From: Candidatus Hydrogenedentota bacterium
GTDB lineage: Bacteria; Hydrogenedentota; Hydrogenedentia; Hydrogenedentales; SLHB01
DNA: 36,330 bases
Assembly (NCBI GenBank): GCA_016215105.1
Contig: JACRLJ010000036.1
Span: 1-36,330 of the forward strand
Reading direction: 5' to 3'
Made by a program: the position numbers and the translations under genes. A model generated the notes under the pieces. The model ran no database searches, had not been told where the DNA came from, and saw only the letters and a list, made by a program, of their open reading frames with translations. Of this stretch, positions 7,003-15,903 are shown piece by piece (the stretch's first letter is position 1; every line of letters starts with the position of its first letter).

Positions 7003-8742
7003 ATGCACAAGCACTTGATGCGAGCGTTCGCAGGGATAGCGTGTCTGTGGTTTGGCGCGTTCGGCGCGGAGGCCGCTGGGGATGCAGCGATTCCGAAGAC
7101 GATTGCGTACAGCGCGGCGCCCACGGCGTATTTTGACGAGCATGCGAGCGAGGTTGCCACCATCTACGATGGCTTCTTTTTTGTATTGGGGGACTGGGAC
7201 GAAGGGGTTCGCGCGAATGTCGGATTGGGGCCGGATTCTCCCGCGGCAACCGATTGGATGGCGAGGGCAGGCAAGAATCTGGAGCACTTGCGCGCGGCCG
7301 GGGTGACAGAGAACTTGCTAAGCGTGTGCTTTTCGGAGACGGGGGCGTGGCCATCGCCGGAGACCCTTCTTTCGGCGGACCACGCGGCGAAGCTGGCGCG
7401 CCACTTTGGCAGACTTGGCGAGGTCGCCCGTGAACTTGGCTTTCGCGGGGTGAGCATCGACGTTGAATATCCCTATCGGCGCTATAGTCTGGACAATCCG
7501 GTGTACAAATACGACGGATACACGGCGGAGGATCTGACGGCGGCGGCGGACCGTCAAGGGCGGGCGGTGATGGGGGCGGTGCTCTATGCGTTTCCGGAGG
7601 CCGTCGTTTGGGTATTGCCGGGGGTGTTGGGAGACCGGCCTATCGAGCGGGCGTTCGCGTCGGCGATGTTGGACGTGATGGCGGAACGGGACGCGCCGGG
7701 AGGGTTGCATCTCGGATCCGAGCGTTCGTATGGGCTGCTGGACGCCGTGGCGCAAGTGGCGATACCGCGCTCAGGGGATCTCGCGGCGCGCGCGCTGTTT
7801 CAGGGCAAGACCCTGGACTACTGGAAGCGGCGTTGCACGGTGGCGCCGGGTGTTTGGCCGCTGCACATGGTGGAAACGGGCAGTCCCGACTATCCTGTGC
7901 GCGCGTGGCGCGATGAACTGGCCGAGCTTCGACAACAGATGCAGATTCTGCGGACAGTCTCGAAGCGTTATATCTGGTCGTTCTCGGGTCAGCCAGTGTG
8001 GTATCCGTACTCGGCGGAACTCGCCCAACGGTATGGGTTGCCGAAGCAGGATTTCGATGGCGCCGCGGAAGCGATCGCGGGATGGCATGAAGTCTTGCGG
8101 GAACGGAAGCGCTCGGAGGACGCGGGAATTCTCAAGTTGGCGCGGGTGGTGCGTCAGTTTGACCGAGGGCGACTTAGCGCGGCGGAGTTGTGCAGCCGCT
8201 TCGGCACACCGGGCGATTGGCTGATCCTTGGTCCGCTGGGGAATCCGTTCACGCATCCGGCGTTTTCGGCGCCGAGTCTGGGCGTGAGCCCGTTGTGTCT
8301 TGATGCGGCTGTTGATGGGAGAGACGGGTTGGTGCGCTGGTTCAGGTATCGCAACTTTAATGCGTTGGGTCAGGTGAACCTGCCGGCGGCGTTTGGCTGG
8401 CGCGGGATGGACGATTGCTCGGCGCTGCTGGCTACCACGGTTATTGCTCGGAGCGCGCGTGACGGGTACTTGTGGATAGGGTGGGACGATGGGGTGGTGG
8501 TGCGGTTCGACGGTCAGACGGTGTTCAGTCACCCGCAGTATCCGGAGCGCGGCCATGGTATGGTGTTCAAAGACCGGTATGATTTTGAAGAGCATGTTCC
8601 TCTGAAGATTCCCAAGGGTGAACACCTGCTGACGGTGACCTCGATCAACGCGAAAGGCCGTTGGGGCGTCAATCTGCGTATTGGGGACGAGAATGGGTTT
8701 CCGTTGGACGGGGTTTCGTTTTCTGTTTGTAGTACTATTTAG
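7003..8742 (+). CDS. Secreted protein of unknown function, probable TIM-barrel with C-terminal beta-sandwich
   Basis: I chose ATG 7003, which starts a signal peptide (MHKHLMRAF, a hydrophobic core, GAEAAGD); ATG 7018 is a close alternative. The 579-residue product is not a family I can name. Residues about 30-400 alternate predicted strands and helices like a glycosidase-type TIM barrel: YDGFFFVLGDWD, GFRGVSIDVEYPYRR with acidic residues at a strand end, YAFPEAVVWVLPG, and RYIWSFSGQPVWYPY. The C-terminal part (GDWLILGPLGNP, WIGWDDGVVVRFDG, HLLTVTSINAKGRWG) resembles the beta-sandwich ligand-binding modules common in Planctomycete secreted enzymes. A carbohydrate-active role is plausible but unproven. 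It lies 86 bp after the sialidase-like gene. Confidence 0.8.
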   Translation: MHKHLMRAFAGIACLWFGAFGAEAAGDAAIPKTIAYSAAPTAYFDEHASEVATIYDGFFFVLGDWDEGVRANVGLGPDSPAATDWMARAGKNLEHLRAAGVTENLLSVCFSETGAWPSPETLLSADHAAKLARHFGRLGEVARELGFRGVSIDVEYPYRRYSLDNPVYKYDGYTAEDLTAAADRQGRAVMGAVLYAFPEAVVWVLPGVLGDRPIERAFASAMLDVMAERDAPGGLHLGSERSYGLLDAVAQVAIPRSGDLAARALFQGKTLDYWKRRCTVAPGVWPLHMVETGSPDYPVRAWRDELAELRQQMQILRTVSKRYIWSFSGQPVWYPYSAELAQRYGLPKQDFDGAAEAIAGWHEVLRERKRSEDAGILKLARVVRQFDRGRLSAAELCSRFGTPGDWLILGPLGNPFTHPAFSAPSLGVSPLCLDAAVDGRDGLVRWFRYRNFNALGQVNLPAAFGWRGMDDCSALLATTVIARSARDGYLWIGWDDGVVVRFDGQTVFSHPQYPERGHGMVFKDRYDFEEHVPLKIPKGEHLLTVTSINAKGRWGVNLRIGDENGFPLDGVSFSVCSTI

Positions 8743-8764
8743 ATAGTGATGTGGTAGTTTGGGG

Positions 8765-8795
8765 CTTAGTGGACTTAGTGGACAGGGTGGACAGG
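8765..8795. repeat. 9-bp-period TGGAC minisatellite, copy 1
   Basis: Three tandem 9-mers, CTTAGTGGA, CTTAGTGGA and CAGGGTGGA, and a partial fourth lie in the 55-bp gap between two convergent genes. Related arrays occur at 26970-27014 and 30450-30492. No gene overlaps it. Confidence 0.75.
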
Positions 8796-8797
8796 AG

Positions 8798-9646
8798 CTA
8801 GTTCTTCAGGATTAGTTTTGCGCAGACGGGGTAGTGATCGCTGGGGTAGCGGCCGTCTTCGTTGTAGAGGATGGTTTCGCAGGATTCGACCTTCACTGAG
8901 CCGCGGACGAGCACCCAGTCGATTCGGGATTTGGAGACTTTCGCGGGGGGTTGAAAGGCGCTCCAGGTGACGTCGGGCCCGATGCGGTTGGCGGCGGCGA
9001 GCCAACAATCCTTCATGCCTTCGCCGGTAAGGATGTGCCAGGGTTCGCTTGATTCGGCGTTGTCGTTGAAGTCGCCGGTGACGACGGCGGTGGCTCCGTC
9101 GGGCAAGTGACGAATACGGTCCGCCAGGAGGCGGGCGCCTTCGCGGCGGGCCTCTTCACTGCCGTTGTCGAGGTGCGTGTTGTAATAGAAGAAGGGACTT
9201 CCTCCGGTTTTGGGCTGAAACTTGGCCCACATGACCATTCGTATGCTGTGAGAGCCCCAGTCTTTTGAGCCGGGTGTTTCGGGGGCTTTGGAAAGCCAGA
9301 ATTGCCCTTTCTCTTCAGGGACGAGGGTATCCTTTTTGTAGAAGATGGCGACGTTCTCGCCGCTGCCGTCTCGTTCGCGTCCGACGCCGAACCATGCGTA
9401 TTCCGGCAAGGCCGCGGCAATGTATTTGGCTTGGAAGTCAAGGCACTCTTGCGTGCCGAGGACATCCGGCGCGCATTGCCTGATGGTTCTGGTCAGGACA
9501 TCCTTGCGGCGATCCCAGGAATTAGGGCCGTCGTCGGCGGTTCCGTAGCGCACGTTGAATGACATGACCGTCAACGCGGTATCGGCGGGCGCGGCGGCGC
9601 CGAGAAACGCGGTTAGTAGCGCCACAATCCCCATCCTTATTCTCAT
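8798..9646 (-). CDS. Secreted endonuclease/exonuclease/phosphatase-fold protein
   Basis: The 282-residue product has a short signal peptide and the EEP (DNase I-like, Mg-dependent phosphoesterase) fold. In order it carries LTVMSFNVRYG, GTQECLDFQ with the metal-binding Glu, YNTHLDN with the catalytic His, VVTGDFNDN, SRIDWVLV, and SDHYPVCAKL with the final catalytic His, so the active site looks complete. Targets in this family include nucleic acids, phospholipids and inositol phosphates; the sequence does not tell which. The start has GAGAGG 9 nt upstream. It stands alone, convergent with the 7003 gene and followed upstream by a long gap. Confidence 0.88.
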   Translation of the reverse strand: MRIRMGIVALLTAFLGAAAPADTALTVMSFNVRYGTADDGPNSWDRRKDVLTRTIRQCAPDVLGTQECLDFQAKYIAAALPEYAWFGVGRERDGSGENVAIFYKKDTLVPEEKGQFWLSKAPETPGSKDWGSHSIRMVMWAKFQPKTGGSPFFYYNTHLDNGSEEARREGARLLADRIRHLPDGATAVVTGDFNDNAESSEPWHILTGEGMKDCWLAAANRIGPDVTWSAFQPPAKVSKSRIDWVLVRGSVKVESCETILYNEDGRYPSDHYPVCAKLILKN

Positions 9647-10453
9647 GATTGCGTTCCTCTCGGTCCTTGCAACACAGGGGATGGAACGTCCATGGCATTT
9701 CTCGCGCGGTCACCGCGCGTTGAACGGCGCGGACAGCCGTGCGCCGCCGGAACTTCGTTTCCATCATGGCAGTTGTGTCGCAGCGAATTCCAGTTCCAGC
9801 GGCGGTCGCTCTTCCCTCGCGCGAGCTCGCGGAAAGGTCCCTACATATAAGGGTCAGGTGTTTCGGGTGTGGTGACGGGAAAGACGGGGAAAATTCGGGA
9901 ATGTGACGGATTTCGGACGCTCTGGCGGGGAGTGAGGCGGGCGCGAGACGAGGGGGAATTGGTTGACTCGCGCCACAGACGGGCTGCGGTCTGGGCTGGT
10001 GGGAGCGGGGCCAGGTAGGCTGGGGAAGAGGCGCCGAGATCGTCAAACGAGGGATGCTCAGTTGACGGAAATGCTGAGGGCCGCAGGTTAGCGCAGGTTG
10101 GTTGTGGGAAGAGGAGGCAACTTCGCCAAACGAGGGTAAATTAAATCACAGAATTCGGAATAGTGTTACAGCGAGTTTTTCGTTGTTGGGGGCATGTAGT
10201 CCAGGGATAGCGGTGGAGCGCGGCGCTGCCGCGACCCAGAGTCAGTCAACCACGGAACACATGGCGCGGCGCAGCCACAACCAAAGTAGGACGGCAGACT
10301 AGACGCGGAGACCACGCTCTTCGGCGTGCTCGAATCCATCAAGTCCGTCGGCTTCGTGGGGCGCGCCAAACTGAATCCGTGATACAACCACAAGACCACC
10401 TAATTTGTTGTCCCTGATATTCGGTTCTTACTTCCGGCTTTGGTGGAGGCGAG
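9647..10453. other. 807-bp intergenic region with no convincing gene
   Basis: This stretch separates two minus-strand genes. It holds short GC-rich hairpins (palindrome CGCGAGCTCGCG at 9820-9831; CGCGGC/GCCGCG at 10219-10233) and weak ORFs with no start signals or family likeness. From about 10282 a + strand frame reads LDAETTLFGVLESIKSVGF and ends at a TGA near 10381; its third positions are G/C-rich like those of the genes here, so it may be the tail of a decayed gene. The promoter of the 9646 gene should lie here, but I cannot place it. Confidence 0.5.
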
Positions 10454-11371
10454 TCATGGGGTCTTGTTGATGGTTGCTGTCTGCGCATCGCAGCAGGGCG
10501 TCTGCGGGGTATGAAGCAGTTCGCGGAAGTGGTTGCGGGTAGACTTGGAGAAGAAGTCTTCGGCGGTGGAGGCGAATTCGGATTGGAGGTGTTCGACTTT
10601 GCGCTGGAGCGTTTCGTAAAGGTTGTTCATGGATGGGGAGGCGGGGGCGTTTGTCTTGCGGGCGTAGTCGCGGAGGATGCGGAAATCGTTCCATTCTCCC
10701 AAGGCGGTTTGAACTTTCTTGAGTTTGTCGATGAACTTGAGCATGGGGTCGCCGTAGAGCGAATCGTAGGATTCACAGGCGTAGCGCAGCGTCTTGAGCG
10801 CGACCCTGACGGTGTGGAGGTCGGCGTCTTGTTGGGAGCGGGACCAGAGGCGGTAGCGTGCTCGGAGGCGTCGCATGTGTCTGCGCAGACTGCGTCGAGC
10901 GGCGCTGATGCGGCAGGTTTTGGGGGCGGAGGCATTTTCGACGAGGGCGTTTGCGGCTCGGCCGAAGGCATTCGATTCGATCGTGTCGGCGCTGCGCGCC
11001 GTGGCGGCGTTTTCGTTCTCGCGTTCGGTTTTCAGTTGGCCGGTTAGGTCGTCCAGGGCGGGGTGATCGGGCGCGGGGACTTCTGTGCGCAATTCGGCGA
11101 TTCTCTGCAGCGTAACGTCGAGTTCCCGCGCGGCGCTTAGGCCTCGGGTGATAAGGCGAGCGCGCTTCTGGAGAAGCTTGCGGGGTTTTGGTGGCAGAAA
11201 TGCGCGGTATTCGCGGAGGACGGCGCGCAGACGCCGGGACGCGACCCTCATATCGTGGATTCCATCGGGGTCGTGGGCGCGGACGTTGGGGACGAGGCTA
11301 CGCAGGGTGTCGAGGCGCGCGATGATTAGGTCGCGGGCGGTGGTGAGCCCGGGGTGGCAGCGTTTTCCCAT
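10454..11371 (-). CDS. CHAD domain-containing protein
   Basis: The 305-residue protein is built almost entirely of a CHAD domain, a helical fold with conserved His and Arg residues that binds polyphosphate. IHDMRVASRRLRAVLREY begins the first helical half; LHTVRVALKTLRYACE and LKKVQTALGEWNDFRIL belong to the second. No signal peptide or transmembrane segment is seen, so it is probably cytoplasmic or granule-associated. GGAGG lies about 9 nt upstream of the ATG. There is no CYTH domain and no polyphosphate kinase nearby, so the neighbourhood says little about its role. Confidence 0.88.
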   Translation of the reverse strand: MGKRCHPGLTTARDLIIARLDTLRSLVPNVRAHDPDGIHDMRVASRRLRAVLREYRAFLPPKPRKLLQKRARLITRGLSAARELDVTLQRIAELRTEVPAPDHPALDDLTGQLKTERENENAATARSADTIESNAFGRAANALVENASAPKTCRISAARRSLRRHMRRLRARYRLWSRSQQDADLHTVRVALKTLRYACESYDSLYGDPMLKFIDKLKKVQTALGEWNDFRILRDYARKTNAPASPSMNNLYETLQRKVEHLQSEFASTAEDFFSKSTRNHFRELLHTPQTPCCDAQTATINKTP

Positions 11372-11467
11372 GTCTGGCGACCTCCGAGCCTGTGGGCTCG
11401 CGAAGGAATTTGCGGCTTAGGCGCATTGGCCACGCGCAACAGGCTGAGGGCGTGGTACGCGCAGGGC

Positions 11468-11494
11468 AGATTCTTCACTTCGTTCAGAATGACA
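11468..11494. repeat. Short dispersed-repeat-like motif (ILHFVQND type)
   Basis: AGATTCTTCACTTCGTTCAG followed by AATGACA resembles a short intergenic motif I know from many environmental bacterial genomes, where its translation reads like ILRFAQND. It has weak dyad symmetry (ATTCT...AGAAT). It lies between the CHAD gene and the 93-bp repeats. There is one copy in the window, so calling it a repeat rests on recall. Confidence 0.35.
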
Positions 11495-11526
11495 CGTTGG
11501 TTGCTCTATCTACGAATATTAGTGTC

Positions 11527-11683
11527 GCGAAAAGCAGGGACAGACACGCTTTTCCAACCGCCGAAAAGCGAGTCAGTGCCTGGTTTTCGCTTGGGCTCGG
11601 TGTTTGTTGCGCGCATGCCGCGAAAAGCAGGGACAGACACGCTTTTCAAACTACCGAAAAGCGAGTCAGTCCCTGTTTTTCGC
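11527..11683. repeat. 93-bp tandem repeat with 64-nt imperfect palindromes, locus 1 (two units)
   Basis: Units lie at 11527-11590 and 11620-11683, joined by a 29-nt spacer (11591-11619). Each unit is an inverted repeat: the left arm begins GCGAAAAGCAGGGACAGACA, the right arm ends with CTGGTTTTCGC or CTGTTTTTCGC, and an 8-nt centre lies between. The 28-nt arms match at 24 and 25 positions. A single-stranded copy would fold into a long hairpin. The same structure and spacer recur at 30749-30998. It resembles REP/REPIN elements mobilised in trans by RAYT (Y1) transposases; no such gene lies in this window. Confidence 0.88.
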
Positions 11684-11715
11684 TCCCAATTGCGGAACTT
11701 GGGATCAACGTGACA

Positions 11716-11751
11716 GGCCCGCAGGGAACGCGGTTGGCGTCCCTGCGGGCC
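11716..11751 (-). terminator. Stem-loop after htrA, possible terminator of the long minus-strand operon
   Basis: GGCCCGCAGGGA (11716-11727) and TCCCTGCGGGCC (11740-11751) form a perfect 12-bp stem with a 12-nt loop, 19 bp past the htrA stop. There is no T-run on the minus-strand side, so it is either a weak intrinsic terminator or an RNA-stabilising 3' hairpin. Its place at the end of a 13-gene operon supports one of these roles. Confidence 0.6.
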
Positions 11752-11770
11752 GAAGGATTCGGCGTTGGAG

Positions 11771-13204
11771 TTAGTTGGGCTTATAGTCCGCGGGGATCTT
11801 GATCACCACGGGCATGGGGCGTTCGCCGCCTCGAATGACACGCAGCAGGATGGTTTTTCCGGGCTGGGCCTTCTGAGCGATGAGATCGCGGAATTCGGTC
11901 ACGCCGTTCACGGGTTGCTGGGCGATCTCGGTGATGATGTCACCGCGTTGGATATCGGAGTCGGCGGCGGGGCTGTCCGGGGCGATGTCCATAACGACGA
12001 CGCCTTTTGTACCGGGTTCGACGCCGAGGCGTTCGGCCAACTCCGGGGTAAGTCCTTGAATTTTGACGCCGAGGGAGGACTTGGCTTTGGCTCCTTCGCG
12101 GGCCTCTTCCGGCTTGTATTCCTCGACTTTCACGTCGACGGAAATGATTTGGCCTTTGCGCCAGACTTCGAGTTTCGCCGTGGCTCCGGGTTGCACTTCG
12201 GAGATACGTCTCACGAGTTCATCGGGCCCCTTGATGGGCTCTCCGTTGACCTTTCGGATGATGTCGTCATAGAGGATTCCGGCCTTCTGCGCGGGGGTGT
12301 TCTCGACAACAGACACGACGTAGGCGCCGACGTCGTCGGGCAGGCTGAGGGCGTCTTTGAGATTGCGGTTGACGGGCTGAACTTGCACGCCGAGGAAGCC
12401 ACGGACAATGTGTCCTTTGGCGATGAGTTCGGGAAGGACCTCTTTCACCTTGTTTACGGGGATAGCGAATCCGAGGGACTGGGCTCCCCAAACGATGGCG
12501 GTGTTGATACCGATGACCTGACCTTCGATGTTGACGAGGGGTCCGCCGCTGTTGCCGAGGTTGATTGCGGCGTCGGTTTGAATGAAGTTTCTGAAGCGGA
12601 TGCGGGGCAGGTCAACTTCGTTTCGTCCGAGCGCGCTGATGTGCCCGAAGGAGACGGAGCCTTCGAATCCACGCGGACTACCCATGGCGACGGCGAATTG
12701 GCCGACTTTGACGGAGTCGGAATCGCCGAAGACGACGACTGGCAAGTCCTTTTTGGGGTCGATTTTGATGACGGCGATATCAGTATCGGGGTCTCTTCCG
12801 ACGACGGTTGCTTCGAATTTGGAGTTATCGTGGAGGGTGACCTCGATGGTGTCGGCGTTTTCGACGACGTGGTTGTTGGTGATGATCATGCCTTCCTTGC
12901 TGTAGATGAACCCGGAGCCGACGGCGGTTTGCTTACGCGGGGTTCTTCCGTGGGGGTTGTTTGGTCCGGGTCCGGGTATGCCGAAGAACTTGAACAGGTC
13001 GTTGTAGTCGTCGGGATCCTGGGGTCCCATATCGTCCTTCTTGCCCTGGATTTCGATACTCACGACCGCGGGTAGGACTTGGTCGGAGAGCTTCACGAAG
13101 GCGTCTTCGAACTCGCGGAGCAGGGGCGTGATAGCGCGCGCGGGCAGGGCAAGCCCCGCCACGGCCAGCGCGGCGACAAGGAACACTCGAGTGATGGTTT
13201 TCAT
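11771..13204 (-). CDS. degP: Periplasmic serine protease HtrA/DegP-type (Do family)
   Basis: The 477-residue product begins with a signal peptide (MKTITRVFLVAALAVAG, ending PARA). The trypsin-like domain has the full triad: His112 in TNNHVV, Asp142 in DTDIAVIKI, and Ser219 in NLGNSGGPL. Two PDZ domains follow (GFLGVQVQPV and SLGVKIQGLTPELAERLGV), as in DegP/DegQ. It degrades or refolds damaged envelope proteins. The ATG overlaps the glnD stop (ATGA) and has AAAGGAGG inside the end of glnD. It is the last gene of the minus-strand operon and is followed by a stem-loop. DegP versus DegQ cannot be settled here. Confidence 0.94.
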   Translation of the reverse strand: MKTITRVFLVAALAVAGLALPARAITPLLREFEDAFVKLSDQVLPAVVSIEIQGKKDDMGPQDPDDYNDLFKFFGIPGPGPNNPHGRTPRKQTAVGSGFIYSKEGMIITNNHVVENADTIEVTLHDNSKFEATVVGRDPDTDIAVIKIDPKKDLPVVVFGDSDSVKVGQFAVAMGSPRGFEGSVSFGHISALGRNEVDLPRIRFRNFIQTDAAINLGNSGGPLVNIEGQVIGINTAIVWGAQSLGFAIPVNKVKEVLPELIAKGHIVRGFLGVQVQPVNRNLKDALSLPDDVGAYVVSVVENTPAQKAGILYDDIIRKVNGEPIKGPDELVRRISEVQPGATAKLEVWRKGQIISVDVKVEEYKPEEAREGAKAKSSLGVKIQGLTPELAERLGVEPGTKGVVVMDIAPDSPAADSDIQRGDIITEIAQQPVNGVTEFRDLIAQKAQPGKTILLRVIRGGERPMPVVIKIPADYKPN

Positions 13205-15903
13205 TGGGAACCTCCTTTGGTTTCTACGGCAGGCCTGGGATGGATGGCGTCCAAGAGGCCATCGCGGATCACGGCCTGCGCTTCTTCGTCCACGATTTTT
13301 GAATTACCCATAGTAACATAGAACGAGTCACGCACACGGCGCGCGTCGGTGGCGATATGCGCGGAGGCAATGTCGAGTCCCTCTTTAGCGAGCGCGTGCG
13401 TGATGTCGTACAAGAGTCCGGTTCGGTCGCCGGTTTCGATATCGACGACGGTATGTGATCGGGATGAGTTGTTATCGAATTCGACCCGCGTACGCACTTG
13501 CGTGCGGGGTTGGAGCAAGGCGAACAGGCGGCGGCGCGACTGGTCGACATAGGTCTGGATGTCCTGGTTTTCGAGGAGCACGGCGCGCAGCACGCGTTCA
13601 AACGCTTTGAACTCCTCTTCGGTCAAGGGCCGGCGGAAGCGGGCGTCGGTGACGGTGAAGCAATCGACCACGAAACCATCGGGCCGGGTGAAGAGCGCGG
13701 CTCCGTTGACATCGACGAGTTGCGAGGTGAAGCTTCCCGCGATTTTGGAGAAGAGTCCGTGCTGGTCCTGTGTACTGACGACGACCTCGCTCATTCCGGT
13801 TTCCGGGTTCTGGGTACAGCGCACGGCCAATCCAGTTTGTTCGGCCTCGGCGACGCATTCGACGTGTATGGCGATGTGGTGTGGCGAGAACGCGAAGAAG
13901 TACCGCTCACCGAGGAATCTCAACTGTTCTTGGACTCGCGGGCGCAGTTCAGGTTTCAGTTGTTCGGCGGCCTCTTGGGCTTTTTGGGCTTTCCAGTATT
14001 CCTCTTCCATGCTTTCGGATCGGCCGAGCAGAATTCTCTCGGATTTCAGGTAGAGTTTGAGGAGGAGCGCTCCTTTCCAATCGGTCCAGACATCGGGTCC
14101 GACTGCGGAGAGGTCGGCGTAGGAGAGAATGAAGAGCGCGCGCAGGCGCTGTTCGCTTTTCATGGTGGTGGCGAAGCTGCGCACGATATCGTCGTCGTCG
14201 ATATCGCGGTACTGGCTTATTTCGGTCATGAGTTGGTGATGCCGGACGAGAAAGGCGATGCGGTCTTCGTCATCTTCGCTCATTCCCATGCGTTTGCAGA
14301 TTTGGCGGGCGAGGAGGACGCCTTGCTCGATATGGATTTCGCCGGCCGCTTTTCCGAAGTCGTGGAATAGGACGGCCATAACAAGAATGTAGGGGTCGGA
14401 CAGGTGCTCGATGGCTTTGTGCAGGCATCCGATGACGGGGCCTTCGTCGTCCTGGAGTCTTGCGAGCGCTTCAATTGCGCGCAGGGTGTGCTCATCGACC
14501 GGGTAGTGGTGGAAGTCCTCGTAGCGGATGATGCCTTGAATTGCGGCGAATTCGGGCAGATAGCGTCCGAGTAGTCCGACATTTGCGGCTTGGCGCAGCG
14601 CGTGTCCGGCTTGAAAAGGGCGGTTGCAGATTGCGGTGAAGAAACGGCGGACGAGGTCGTTCGACTGGAAGGTGGGTCCGACGAGGGCCAAGTTGGCGGT
14701 CACCATGCGTTCGGTTGGGCGGCTGAGCACGGCCATATGGCGCGCGCATTCCCAGAAGACTTCCATGACGCGCGCGGGTTGTTCGGCGAACCAGTTCTCG
14801 TCGCCGAGTCCGGCGTAGATTTCACCGTCTTCGATTGCGATGGCGGGGACTTGTGGGCGCGGGGAATCGAGGAGGTTGGCGGATGCCTGGTAGTTGCAGA
14901 GGCGCGCCGCGATTCGGAGAAAGCGGCGGAGTTGGCGCGCGGCGGCGTAGTAGTCCTGCATGAAACGCGAGACGTTTTGCGCTCCGGCGGTTGTGTAGCC
15001 GAAGGCGGCGGCGACATGGCGCTGATTCTCGAAGCTGAGGCGGTCATCAACTTTTCCGGCATGGAAATGCAGTTCGTTACGAATACGCCAGATGAAGTCG
15101 AGCCCCTCGACGAAATCGAGTTGTTCTTCGGGATCGACGAGTTCCTGGCTGACGGCCTCATCGAGAGACCCCAAGCCGTGAGAGACCATGAGGAGCCAGA
15201 TAGCGGTGTGAAAGTCGCGGAGTCCGCCGGCATTTTCCTTGATTTGGGGGTCGGGCCGGTAGAGGTCTTGCAGCTCGGCGGGCAATTCTTCGTGCCGTTC
15301 ACGGATTTTTGTTTTGATGAAGGTGTCGGGGAAGCCTCGCGCGAGGAGTTCGCGCATGGACAGTTTGAGGCGGGCGTATACGGTGTTGTCTCCCGCGATG
15401 AGGCGGCATTCGAGAAAACTGGTAAAGGCCTTGAGGTCCTCGTTGGCGAGATCGAGCGCTTCGCGCACGCTTCGGATGGCGTATCCGACGGGCACGCCGA
15501 TGTCCCACAGGAAGGGCACGAGGTAGCTGTTGAGGCAGGTGAGGTTTTCATCCAAGGCGCCGTCATACAGTAGGCAGACGTCGAGGTCGGAATAGGGGCT
15601 CAGTTCGGCGCGGCCGTATCCGCCGAGGGCGCAGAGGGAGGCGCGGTCCATGAGATTGCGGCCGTTTGGTACGCTGGCCAGGCCGAAGCGCAGAATTCCC
15701 CTCAGCACGGAGTCGGCGATTTCGGCGAGCATTCGGACGACGTTGCTTCCCGATTCGCCTCGGGTGTGGCGATCCTGCACGATAGCGCGCCGTTGCGTTA
15801 TGTAGGCGCGTGCCGCTTCAACACACTCTTGACGGCTGACACTTTCGAAGGCTTCGCTGTCGAGTGTAGCGAGGGACACTAATTCGTTAAAGGAACGGGT
15901 CAT
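13201..15903 (-). CDS. glnD: [Protein-PII] uridylyltransferase/uridylyl-removing enzyme
   Basis: Bifunctional nitrogen sensor that adds UMP to PII when glutamine is low and removes it when glutamine is high. I start it at 15903, where ATG overlaps the upstream batE stop as ATGA; the frame is open further upstream, but that sequence is batE in another frame. The 900 residues match the usual size of about 890. The nucleotidyltransferase motif GGYGRAELSPYSDLD lies at residues 94-108. The HD domain carries YPVDEHTLRAI and VLFHDFGKAAGE. Two C-terminal ACT domains read STQDQHGLFSKIAGS and ETGDRTGLLYDITHA. All key motifs are present. No PII gene is in the window, and its place in a Bat operon is unusual. 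Confidence 0.95.
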   Translation of the reverse strand: MTRSFNELVSLATLDSEAFESVSRQECVEAARAYITQRRAIVQDRHTRGESGSNVVRMLAEIADSVLRGILRFGLASVPNGRNLMDRASLCALGGYGRAELSPYSDLDVCLLYDGALDENLTCLNSYLVPFLWDIGVPVGYAIRSVREALDLANEDLKAFTSFLECRLIAGDNTVYARLKLSMRELLARGFPDTFIKTKIRERHEELPAELQDLYRPDPQIKENAGGLRDFHTAIWLLMVSHGLGSLDEAVSQELVDPEEQLDFVEGLDFIWRIRNELHFHAGKVDDRLSFENQRHVAAAFGYTTAGAQNVSRFMQDYYAAARQLRRFLRIAARLCNYQASANLLDSPRPQVPAIAIEDGEIYAGLGDENWFAEQPARVMEVFWECARHMAVLSRPTERMVTANLALVGPTFQSNDLVRRFFTAICNRPFQAGHALRQAANVGLLGRYLPEFAAIQGIIRYEDFHHYPVDEHTLRAIEALARLQDDEGPVIGCLHKAIEHLSDPYILVMAVLFHDFGKAAGEIHIEQGVLLARQICKRMGMSEDDEDRIAFLVRHHQLMTEISQYRDIDDDDIVRSFATTMKSEQRLRALFILSYADLSAVGPDVWTDWKGALLLKLYLKSERILLGRSESMEEEYWKAQKAQEAAEQLKPELRPRVQEQLRFLGERYFFAFSPHHIAIHVECVAEAEQTGLAVRCTQNPETGMSEVVVSTQDQHGLFSKIAGSFTSQLVDVNGAALFTRPDGFVVDCFTVTDARFRRPLTEEEFKAFERVLRAVLLENQDIQTYVDQSRRRLFALLQPRTQVRTRVEFDNNSSRSHTVVDIETGDRTGLLYDITHALAKEGLDIASAHIATDARRVRDSFYVTMGNSKIVDEEAQAVIRDGLLDAIHPRPAVETKGGSQ

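Noticed and set aside
10102-10302. 66-codon ORF in the 807-bp gap
   Set aside because: It has no motif or convincing ribosome site and includes the GC-rich hairpin; it is probably chance.
11765-13075. 436-codon + strand ORF opposite htrA
   Set aside because: It is a mirror of the htrA coding sequence. The minus strand has a signal peptide, catalytic triad and PDZ domains, whereas this frame gives low-complexity Gly/Asp/Val sequence without family likeness.
14590-15573. 327-codon + strand ORF opposite glnD
   Set aside because: It is antisense to the glnD nucleotidyltransferase-HD region and shows no family features.
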